Assembly: GCF_040567655.1 (NCBI RefSeq) | Contig: NZ_JBEXAC010000001.1 | Coordinates: forward strand, 2,790,001 to 2,854,000 | Length of the DNA stretch: 64,000 bases | DNA from: Chitinophaga sp. H8 | GTDB taxonomy: Bacteria > Bacteroidota > Bacteroidia > Chitinophagales > Chitinophagaceae | Direction: 5' to 3' | Shown here: piece after piece, positions 35,738 to 43,295 of the stretch | Position numbering within the stretch: position 1 is the stretch's first letter | Layout of the letters: each line of letters begins with the position of its first letter | Notes under the pieces: model-generated | What the model was told of the DNA's origin: nothing | Databases searched by the model: none | Seen by the model: only the letters and a program-made list of their open reading frames with translations | Made by a program: the position numbers and the translations under genes

Positions 35738-37144
35738 TTAGAGTGTCAGATTAAGTTTAGACCAGCCTTTCCACCAATCACCTTCTGGTGTACCTGCTGG
35801 ACCTACCGCTCCACGGAAAGTAACAGTGGAGAATGAAGACGCATTACCCATTGAAAATGCACCTCCTGTAAGCAAAGGAGACCCGGCTTGTGGAGTAAAA
35901 TCTGGATTTGTATAGTTAAATGCTGCTGCAAGTTTAACTTCATCGTTTGTTGCTAAAATGGAATTGCCGTATAATGCGGTGGTAAACCATGTTTTGGCGT
36001 CAGCCGGCGTCCAGCCCGTAGGAGTAGCACTGACTGCGTAGTTAACTGGTGTTGCGCAACCGGCGACAATAGTATTTTTGATATTGAGTTTGCCGGATTG
36101 AATGTTATTGTCTGTAGGTACTCCTTTGCTTGCATCAATCAGCACACCAACTGGGTATCCCATAATAACGGAGTTGTAGATGGAGATAGAGGAATTTCTT
36201 CTGATCTGCGCACCACATAAGAATAAACTGTTACCTACACTAGTTGTTGTTGCACGTGGACCGATGGCGGTTATATTACTATATACAGCACTTGTCTGTG
36301 GAGTAAGCGCACTACCGTTTGCATCGTTATCACTTTCCCAGCTTTCAGATTTAGAAACATCAGCAATGGCAGAATCACGAAGAACAATGCCGAATTGAAC
36401 TGTACCGCTGTAACCATTATCTGTATCAAAATCATCATCCAGTGTGCTGATAAAGATAGTATGGCGCAGGTTTACAGTGCCACCGAAGCATTCGATAGCA
36501 TCATCGTTAGCTTTAAAGATCTCTACATAGTCTATTGTGGTGCCACTACCAACACCGGCAAGCGTTAAACCATTCAATTCATTATCCGGAAGATATGCGT
36601 ATCCTGCGTACTCGATCCGAACATATTTCAGTGTTCCTGAGTTATCAGCTGCATCTGTACCACCATATAAACCTAATCCCTCTCCGTTATTAACACCACC
36701 TTCTACCTGGCCTACGCCTTGTGTTCCATTGAAAGAAGCATTGGTAGGCGCTTTTCCGCAAATCACTACGCCCCCCCAGTCACCACGTTTAGGGCTACCA
36801 GCATCAGAAGTAAAAACGATAGGCTTGTCTTTGGTGCCATCCGCATTAATCTGCGCCCCCCTGGTAATCACCAGAGCGCCTTTGGATGAAGTTTCACCAT
36901 GAATAACTGTGCCTGGTTCAATCGTCAGTTTTGCACCACCTGTCACATATACAATTCCTCTCAAAGTATAAGTATTCCCTGCTTTTAAGGTACGATCTTT
37001 AGTAATCTTACCTTCCAGCAGTGTCACTTCTGTTCCGTTATTGTTGCTGCCATCACCACCAATGATGATGTTATCAGCTTCAATTTTACGGCAGGAGCTG
37101 GTGAATAAACCGATAACAGCTGCAAATACTAATAATTTTTTCAT
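35738..37144 (-). CDS. Secreted beta-helix lipoprotein paired with a TonB receptor
   Basis: 468 residues. A lipoprotein signal ends at FTSSC (Cys 18). Residues ~60-110 contain the block GNTYTLRGIVYVTGGAKLTI followed by EPGTVIHGE, then GDWGGVVICGKAP, which recurs in Bacteroidota surface proteins (often misannotated as multidrug transporters) encoded beside this type of receptor. The rest is right-handed beta-helix-like. It starts ~50 bp after the receptor stop and should be co-transcribed with it. It is presumably surface-exposed and may bind the receptor substrate. Confidence 0.8.
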   Translation of the reverse strand: MKKLLVFAAVIGLFTSSCRKIEADNIIIGGDGSNNNGTEVTLLEGKITKDRTLKAGNTYTLRGIVYVTGGAKLTIEPGTVIHGETSSKGALVITRGAQINADGTKDKPIVFTSDAGSPKRGDWGGVVICGKAPTNASFNGTQGVGQVEGGVNNGEGLGLYGGTDAADNSGTLKYVRIEYAGYAYLPDNELNGLTLAGVGSGTTIDYVEIFKANDDAIECFGGTVNLRHTIFISTLDDDFDTDNGYSGTVQFGIVLRDSAIADVSKSESWESDNDANGSALTPQTSAVYSNITAIGPRATTTSVGNSLFLCGAQIRRNSSISIYNSVIMGYPVGVLIDASKGVPTDNNIQSGKLNIKNTIVAGCATPVNYAVSATPTGWTPADAKTWFTTALYGNSILATNDEVKLAAAFNYTNPDFTPQAGSPLLTGGAFSMGNASSFSTVTFRGAVGPAGTPEGDWWKGWSKLNLTL

Positions 37145-37195
37145 ATTGTTGTTTGTGTGTGTGTTCGTTATTGTTTATCGTGTTGTATAGGAGAA

Positions 37196-39982
37196 TTAAA
37201 AATTGTATCCAAATATGAGACTGAAATTTGTACCGTAAGTACGCCTGAGCGCTAATACATCTTTTGATTTACTGAATCGTTTATTATCATCAAGATCCTG
37301 ATAGAAGTTGGCATTTTGATTAATGAGATCAGTGATGTTCAGTTTAATCTCGCCTTTTGAATTCAATATTTTCTTCGCTATTTGCAGGTCAAGTAAGGGT
37401 CTTGGCGCTTCCCATATAGCCGGGTTCTGGTCGTTACCAACAAATAATATTCTGCGGCCTATTTGATTGAACAGTATAGTAGAGGTTAGACCAATTTTTT
37501 CTGCATCATATAAAAATCCCGCGTTTATAAGATATGGTGATTGCCCCTGCATCGGTCTGTCCTGCTGTTTATTTTCAAAATTTACCCGATTGTATATATA
37601 AGAGGCATTCCCCTGGAAACTGACGTTCTTTAGACTTTCATCTACAAAATCAAGTTTCTTCCTGACTTCCAGTTCAACACCGTAGCTCTTCGCAGACAAC
37701 GCATTTACATAGTTAAAAGCATATGAATTCACTCCGGATTGATTAAATTTCAGCTCAATAGGATTTTTAAAGTCCTTATAAAATAATCCGAATGTAATAA
37801 CCTCTCCAGGGCGTGGATAATATTCATATCGCGCATCAAGATTAGTTATCTTTGTCCGCTGCAAAGTTTTGCTCCCGGTAATGATAGCACCCATCTCAAA
37901 GTCATAGAATGCGAGGTTAGTGAGTTCGCGGAACTCCGGTCTAACCAATGTCTGAGACTCTGCTACCCGGATATTGGTTTTATCATTTAGCTTAAATGTG
38001 GCATTTACGGAAGGAAGGAAGTCACCTACTTGCGTATGATTGAACCGCTCATCTGATTTTCTGGTACTACCCACCAACTGATCGAAGTTTTCATACCGCA
38101 CTCCCCATACAACACGTAACCAATCTGTAAATGAGTTGTCAAACTGTATGTAACCTGCGTTTAAAATGGAGTTTGCCAGGTAACGATACTGAATCCCTAC
38201 AGTTTCGTTAAAGCCCAGTTGATTATCCGCAGTACCGAAATTCTCAGGTGCAAAAATGTGATCTTCGTCCTGCATTCTCAGAGCCAGGTTATCGGAAGGT
38301 AGATTAACCGCAAATGGCCGACCATCGAACAACCTATCCTTTATCTGCAACATGTAACCACCTTTAATAGATTGCTTTCTATCCCAAAGTTGGAATGACT
38401 TTGTAAGATTGCCACCGGCAGTATATATGTAATCGGAAAGTGTGGAGTAATAAATGCTACCGCTTTTCTGAGAAAGTGTATTTGACAACAATGCCAAGTA
38501 AGGAGCATCTTTAGTTTCTGTTGTCTGATTATACTGAATGCGTCTCTGCATGGGGATATACTGATCCAGAATATTGAAGCTGCCGTACCAATCGAGTTTG
38601 AGCTTGTACGTTGGTAGGTTATGTTCACCAGATAACACCGTATTGAAGAAAGTATTCGCTCTGAATCCCAGCTCTCTTGCACGTATGTTATCAGTAGGTT
38701 GAGCCTCATAATCCTTTCCCACACGCAAATTGGTGTAATCACTGGTTGTAACGTTGAAGATATTCTTCAATGAAATCTTGTTATTCTGGTTGAGCTTTAG
38801 TGAGAAGTTTGCCATAGCTCCTTCCAGAATATCCGTGCTGTACTTATTATTTTGGTATTCAAAGCTGGGAGGTGCAGACATACCATTTATTACATAAAAG
38901 CCGTTGTCATATTGCAACCTGCGTATAGAGCGATTATAATTCACCGCGAATACAGCCCCAAACTCTTTGTTAAAAATAGTGGTACGGGTACCGCCGCTGA
39001 TTAAAAACTGCTGCCCTAATCTGGCTAAAGGATTCGTATTCTTATTAACAGAAAAAGCGTTACCAGCCATCTGTTTTCCGTAGTTTATTTTATCTGCCTC
39101 ACTTAGCCCTGCAAATACTGATTTTGTCGGCATTCCTTTGGGCAAAGCGCGTGTTCCATCGTCAAATCCAAGCCAGTCTGTTTTTCCACCTTTATAGGAG
39201 TAAAAATCATTTCCAATAGTATTACTATTGAAATTCGTTCCGATCTGGATATTGAGAAACTTATTATTGGGGATATCTTTTGTATTTACCTGTACTAATC
39301 CACCGGCCCATTCACCCGGATACTCCGGAATAAAAGTATTGTTGATAATTATATTATCAATCATATTGGACGGGAAGAGATCGAAAGAAAATGTTTTTCT
39401 ATCTGGTTCGGTACTGGAAAGCAATACCCCATTTAACATGGCCTGGTTGTACCGATCAGCCAACCCTCTAACTACGAGGTACTTACCTTCCTGTACACTG
39501 GTGCCGGGAATCCTTTTTAAAACCTCACTGGTATTCTTATCCGGAGATCGTCGGATAGCTTCAGCGGATACTACCTGCGCAACTGCATTAGTGTTTTTCT
39601 GAAAACTAATCAGTGAATTGATGGATTCTTTCCTGTAAGTGGTGGTGATATTAACCTCTTTAAGGTTGGATACATTCTGCGCCAGTGTAATGACTATATC
39701 TTCCTGACCGTCTGCCTTTACTTCAATATCATTAATAGTTTTTGCAACATAACTCATTGCAGAAACCTGGACACTGTATTTTTGGCCGGCAGCAACTTTA
39801 AAGATAAAGCGTCCTTCTACATCAGTAACTGTTTTAAGCCCGCTCGCAGGAATCTGTGTATATGCGCCAATTATAGGAGCGTTTTTATCATCAACAACCC
39901 GCCCGGTAATCTTTCCATTCTGTGCGAATACAAGTTGGGATAAAAGGAAAAGCAATGCTACACTAAGTAGATTTTTATACAT
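37196..39982 (-). CDS. TonB-dependent outer-membrane receptor (no STN domain)
   Basis: 928 residues from 39982 (MYKNLLSVALLFLLSQLVFA, signal to ~21); an upstream in-frame ATG at 40027 lies inside the operator and is rejected. Carboxypeptidase-D-like domain ~22-105 (GKITGRVVDDKNAPIIGAYT), plug ~120-240 with VRGLADRYNQAMLNG and PGEWAGGLVQVNTKDI, then barrel. Related to the receptor at 13208-16483 but without STN or sigma/FecR neighbours. It is divergent from the second arsR, and an ArsR-type half-degenerate palindrome lies 38 bp before its start, so As-dependent control is likely. Substrate unknown; phosphate-containing or arsenic compounds are candidates. Confidence 0.9.
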   Translation of the reverse strand: MYKNLLSVALLFLLSQLVFAQNGKITGRVVDDKNAPIIGAYTQIPASGLKTVTDVEGRFIFKVAAGQKYSVQVSAMSYVAKTINDIEVKADGQEDIVITLAQNVSNLKEVNITTTYRKESINSLISFQKNTNAVAQVVSAEAIRRSPDKNTSEVLKRIPGTSVQEGKYLVVRGLADRYNQAMLNGVLLSSTEPDRKTFSFDLFPSNMIDNIIINNTFIPEYPGEWAGGLVQVNTKDIPNNKFLNIQIGTNFNSNTIGNDFYSYKGGKTDWLGFDDGTRALPKGMPTKSVFAGLSEADKINYGKQMAGNAFSVNKNTNPLARLGQQFLISGGTRTTIFNKEFGAVFAVNYNRSIRRLQYDNGFYVINGMSAPPSFEYQNNKYSTDILEGAMANFSLKLNQNNKISLKNIFNVTTSDYTNLRVGKDYEAQPTDNIRARELGFRANTFFNTVLSGEHNLPTYKLKLDWYGSFNILDQYIPMQRRIQYNQTTETKDAPYLALLSNTLSQKSGSIYYSTLSDYIYTAGGNLTKSFQLWDRKQSIKGGYMLQIKDRLFDGRPFAVNLPSDNLALRMQDEDHIFAPENFGTADNQLGFNETVGIQYRYLANSILNAGYIQFDNSFTDWLRVVWGVRYENFDQLVGSTRKSDERFNHTQVGDFLPSVNATFKLNDKTNIRVAESQTLVRPEFRELTNLAFYDFEMGAIITGSKTLQRTKITNLDARYEYYPRPGEVITFGLFYKDFKNPIELKFNQSGVNSYAFNYVNALSAKSYGVELEVRKKLDFVDESLKNVSFQGNASYIYNRVNFENKQQDRPMQGQSPYLINAGFLYDAEKIGLTSTILFNQIGRRILFVGNDQNPAIWEAPRPLLDLQIAKKILNSKGEIKLNITDLINQNANFYQDLDDNKRFSKSKDVLALRRTYGTNFSLIFGYNF

Positions 39983-40020
39983 CGCGGGATTTGGTTTTAT
40001 TTCGGGGCAAATATCGTTAT

Positions 40021-40036
40021 ATCGCAATATAGTAAT
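40021..40036 (-). promoter_or_regulatory. Degenerate ArsR-type operator before the TonB receptor
   Basis: Plus-strand ATCGCAATATAGTAAT, whose left ten bases match the palindrome consensus exactly while the right half has three mismatches. A GATATTTG (minus strand, 40008-40015), one base off TAnnTTTG, lies just downstream as a possible -7 box. Confidence 0.5.
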
Positions 40037-40120
40037 GTACAGATAGTGTTAAGAAATTATTAACTCTGGATTAGAAGGTGATTAATATATTACTACAAAG
40101 CATCGGGTTTTAAAACAAGT

Positions 40121-40136
40121 ATTGTAATATTGCAAT
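40121..40136 (+). promoter_or_regulatory. ArsR-type operator before the second arsR
   Basis: ATTGTAATATTGCAAT, identical to the site at 35343-35358, with the -7-like TAATATTG at its centre. It ends 14 bp before the ATG of the second arsR at 40151, consistent with autorepression. Confidence 0.75.
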
Positions 40137-40150
40137 AAGTAATTGGAAAA

Positions 40151-40483
40151 ATGGGACTAACGAAAACGGATTTATTTAATAAGAAACAGAACGACCTGGC
40201 ACAGATGGCAAAGGCAATTGCACATCCAGCACGAATTGCGATTCTCCAATACCTTATAAAAGCGAATACTTGTATTTGTGGGGATCTGGTAGATGAATTA
40301 GGACTAGCGCAGCCAACAGTGTCCCAGCATCTAAAGGAACTCAAAAATGCAGGGTTGATTAAGGGGACTATTGAGGGGACGAGCGTTTGCTATTGTATTA
40401 ACCCGGAATATTGGGCGCGGTATCGGGACATGTTTGCCGGTTTCTTTGTGGAGGTGAAGGAAGCCGATAATGATTGCTGTTAG
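40151..40483 (+). CDS. arsR: ArsR family repressor (second copy)
   Basis: 110 residues, closely similar to the repressor at 28084-28413 throughout (shared [36 protein letters not shown]). It keeps both CxC pairs ([14 protein letters not shown]) and also ends in two cysteines (NDCC). It is divergently placed from the TonB receptor gene with operators in the ~170 bp between them. Probably recognises the same palindrome as the first copy. Confidence 0.93.
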   Translation: MGLTKTDLFNKKQNDLAQMAKAIAHPARIAILQYLIKANTCICGDLVDELGLAQPTVSQHLKELKNAGLIKGTIEGTSVCYCINPEYWARYRDMFAGFFVEVKEADNDCC

Positions 40484-40552
40484 GAAATGAGTATTATATT
40501 TTAATGGTATGTTAAGTGATTCATGGACTTATAGGAACTCGCTTTACCCTGG

Positions 40553-41284
40553 CTATACAACATGAAGCCCTTGTATTACCAAGTTGTTTTCTGCCAGATG
40601 ATTTTGGAGCCATCTACCTGCGGCCAATGTATCTTCCTGCTTAATCTGTTTACCTCCTACTAAAGCAAGCCCCCACTTTCTACCCTTATATTCAAATAGA
40701 GGTGATTCCTGAGAAATACGCCAGATTGCATAATCTATATTACGGACCAACAACCAGCAATCCCATACAACATAATAAAGCTGTCCCTGATAAGCAATAT
40801 GCTCCTTGTATAATTCCGGCGTGCCGTGATATTTTCCAGGAGCCTCACTGAATCCTGCAGGAACACTCACGTCTTTTCCCGTCAGTAGATAATAGGTGTT
40901 TTTTTGCGCCGGAGCTGGTTCATCGCCTCTGCGGCGAAGAATTTCCTCAAACATCCCAAAATAAAGCCGCTGTAGCTGATGTACGTATTTAACTACCGTT
41001 TTTGATTCATAGGTACCAATACCGATGCTCCAGGTATCTTTCTCGTGTTTTTTGACGAAAAGCCGGTCACCTGTTGTGGAAAATTTCTCGAACATGCCAT
41101 ATTTTGAATCCCTTACACTGGTAAAGTTTAGCATGGAAAGTTCATTCCGGTCAATAATAATGGGTTCCAGGAAATGGCGCATGGATGGAAGAAAAGGATA
41201 ATGGGCCTCCTGGATTCGGATGACGGAACCCTGGTACCTGAAATAAAATCCCTCATTCGCCTGTTCCAGCTCAATTCCTTTCAT
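40553..41284 (-). CDS. Hypothetical protein
   Basis: 243 residues from 41284 (MKGIELEQANEGFYFRYQG); the upstream ATG at 41323 adds a hydrophobic stretch with no clear signal. Soluble mixed alpha/beta content with a Tyr/Trp-rich centre (YYVVWDCWLLVRNIDYAIW). No family recognised. Convergent with arsR2; its stop is 70 bp from the arsR2 stop without a clear terminator. Confidence 0.6.
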   Translation of the reverse strand: MKGIELEQANEGFYFRYQGSVIRIQEAHYPFLPSMRHFLEPIIIDRNELSMLNFTSVRDSKYGMFEKFSTTGDRLFVKKHEKDTWSIGIGTYESKTVVKYVHQLQRLYFGMFEEILRRRGDEPAPAQKNTYYLLTGKDVSVPAGFSEAPGKYHGTPELYKEHIAYQGQLYYVVWDCWLLVRNIDYAIWRISQESPLFEYKGRKWGLALVGGKQIKQEDTLAAGRWLQNHLAENNLVIQGLHVV

Positions 41285-41480
41285 ATCTTTGATTTGGAAC
41301 AAAAATACTAAAAAAATTAGCAAAACAAGATTAGGCGTTATGGGTTAGATCTTATACATTAAATATTATATGTAATTCCACTGACGCTTTTTTATATATC
41401 GTATAAAATATTGATAATAAATTAGTTATATCAATTGGAATATTTTTAACAAATCTGGAAGAATATTATAAGGAATATTT

Positions 41481-41511
41481 TTTGTTGTTTTGGAAAAAAA
41501 CACTATATTTG
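41481..41511 (+). promoter_or_regulatory. Bacteroidota-type promoter
   Basis: TTTG at 41481-41484, an exact 19-nt spacer, and TATATTTG at 41504-41511, matching the consensus TTTG - N19 - TAnnTTTG perfectly. The start codon at 41529 is only 17 bp beyond, so the leader is very short. Confidence 0.8.
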
Positions 41512-41528
41512 CATTATAATTTGATAGT

Positions 41529-42128
41529 ATGATTTTATCACAGGAACAGGTTGAAAATATCGCGCGGCAGTACTATCCGAAAATTGCTTCCGCGATTGCA
41601 GATGCTTTTGCAGATTATATGGCATTAAGAGCGCAGGGATCATCTACAGGTGTGGTTGATTTTAAGCCGAGGACATGTGCTTCACTCATTCATGATTTCA
41701 TCAAGGTGAGAATAAAAGAGCAGATAGGTGAAGATGCAGACATTTCTCTTGGAGAGTTTAATGGCATTTTCGGCATTTTAGTCCAGGGGAGCGTCTTTAT
41801 AAGGTTTAAAAAATTCAATGACGATTTAACAACCTCAAACGTTAAAACTGATCAGAGCGAAAACTACAATAAGCAGGCAAACTTCGCTGGTTTTGGTGGT
41901 GAACCCACATTGTTGACAGCTGGGTATCGTCCTGATAAGTCATGGACATCAATTCTAAATATCCATGTTGTATGTCGCGCTGGTGATGTAATCATTTGGC
42001 AAAAGGATCTGACATCCGAAGTAAAGCAAACATCAATGTTTACGATGGAAGAGGAACAGAATACAACTACTACCAATCGCGTTTCAGTTAAGAAGGGTAT
42101 CCAGAAAACGGGAACGGACGATAAGTGA
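41529..42128 (+). CDS. Hypothetical partner of the ImmA/IrrE protein
   Basis: 199 residues, no signal or membrane segment. The N-terminal ~90 residues are mostly helical (MILSQEQVENIARQYYPKI), the central part beta-rich, and the end disordered (NTTTTNRVSVKKG). No family recognised. The next gene starts 30 bp downstream and encodes an XRE-ImmA/IrrE metallopeptidase, so it may be that enzyme's substrate, toxin or co-repressor. Confidence 0.65.
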   Translation: MILSQEQVENIARQYYPKIASAIADAFADYMALRAQGSSTGVVDFKPRTCASLIHDFIKVRIKEQIGEDADISLGEFNGIFGILVQGSVFIRFKKFNDDLTTSNVKTDQSENYNKQANFAGFGGEPTLLTAGYRPDKSWTSILNIHVVCRAGDVIIWQKDLTSEVKQTSMFTMEEEQNTTTTNRVSVKKGIQKTGTDDK

Positions 42129-42158
42129 TTTTTATTTTAGCGTAATAATCTACTATAT

Positions 42159-43229
42159 ATGACTGCCATTAACCCGGAGATGATAAAACTCGCAAGGGAA
42201 TCTCGGGGGCTTAATCAAGGTGATCTGTGTACTTTGTTAGGAGTGGCTCAAGGAACTATTTCAAAAATTGAGAATGGTTTAATGCAGCCATCACCTGAAC
42301 TTATTCAAAACCTGTGTAAAGTCCTCGACTACCCTAGTTCATTTTTCAGTCAGAAAGATAATGTTTATGCTACAAGCTACATTTACTACCGTAAAAGGCT
42401 TAGTATGACAAAGAAGAATCTTTCTGTTTCTGAGGCCAAACGGAATATCATTCGAATAAGTATCGAAAAATTATTAGACAGCATTGATTTGCCGGAAACC
42501 AACTTATTCCGATGGGATATTGCTACTCATGGAAGCCCGGAAGATGCTGCTCTCTTATTACGAGAGAAGTGGAGAATACCCAAAGGGAAAATTGATAATC
42601 TCACTAAAGTAATCGAAGATAATGGAATCGTTATTGTCCCTTTCGATTTTGGCGGTGATAAAATTGATGGGATCAGTCTATATACTGAAAAGAACCATCC
42701 TCTTATTTTTGTAAATAATAAACTTAGCCCTGATAGATACAGGCTAACGGTAGCTCATGAATTGGGGCATCTTATATTCCATTTTGGCAATCCTATTGCA
42801 GAGGATCGAGATGTTGAATTGGAGGCATTTAAGTTCGCCAGTGAATTGCTGGTGCCATCTATAGATTTCAGGAGGAGTTTTGAAAACTTAGATTTCAAAG
42901 CGTTGACCAATCTAAAATTATATTGGAGAGTGTCTATGTCTTCGTTAGTGATGAAGGCTAAACAAATTGGAAGTATAACTGAGAACCAGGCTAAATATTT
43001 ATTTTCTCAATTATCAGCACTGGGATTTAAGTTACAAGAACCTCCAGAGCTGAGTCCTGCCAAAGAGTATCCAATGTTGATAAAGGAAATTCTTCAAGTG
43101 TATAAAGAACAGCTGGGTTATTCGACGGAGGACATGGGGAACTTGTTGCATTTAAACCATCGTGATTTCCAGGACTACTTTAATTTAGATTCTGTTCGAT
43201 TGAGAGTTGTAAGAAGCACTCACAATTAA
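42159..43229 (+). CDS. XRE-HTH / ImmA-IrrE metallopeptidase
   Basis: 356 residues. N-terminal Cro/C1 HTH (~8-62: ARESRGLNQGDLCTLLGVAQ, then TISKIENGLMQPSPE), then a central domain and a zinc-metallopeptidase ImmA/IrrE core with HELGHLIFHF (~197; HExxH) and a downstream FKFASELLVP Glu motif (~223). Such proteins cleave repressors or regulators and are common in mobile elements. Co-transcribed with the unknown 41529 gene from a consensus promoter and closed by a 23-bp perfect terminator, making a compact cassette. Confidence 0.92.
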   Translation: MTAINPEMIKLARESRGLNQGDLCTLLGVAQGTISKIENGLMQPSPELIQNLCKVLDYPSSFFSQKDNVYATSYIYYRKRLSMTKKNLSVSEAKRNIIRISIEKLLDSIDLPETNLFRWDIATHGSPEDAALLLREKWRIPKGKIDNLTKVIEDNGIVIVPFDFGGDKIDGISLYTEKNHPLIFVNNKLSPDRYRLTVAHELGHLIFHFGNPIAEDRDVELEAFKFASELLVPSIDFRRSFENLDFKALTNLKLYWRVSMSSLVMKAKQIGSITENQAKYLFSQLSALGFKLQEPPELSPAKEYPMLIKEILQVYKEQLGYSTEDMGNLLHLNHRDFQDYFNLDSVRLRVVRSTHN

Positions 43230-43240
43230 TCATCACTCAA

Positions 43241-43295
43241 AGAATAAAAGCTGCCAGTGAATTGTATAATAGAATTCACTGGCAGCTTTTATTCT
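43241..43295. terminator. Bidirectional terminator
   Basis: A perfect 23-bp stem (43241-43263 against 43273-43295; key core AAAAGCTGCCAGTGAATT) with a 9-nt loop, between the convergent ImmA/IrrE gene and the mobC gene (its right arm overlaps the mobC end). Confidence 0.9.

Noticed and set aside
39983..40027. Longer N-terminus for the TonB receptor (ATG at 40027).
   Set aside because: It lies inside the presumed operator, and the signal peptide begins at the internal Met (39982).
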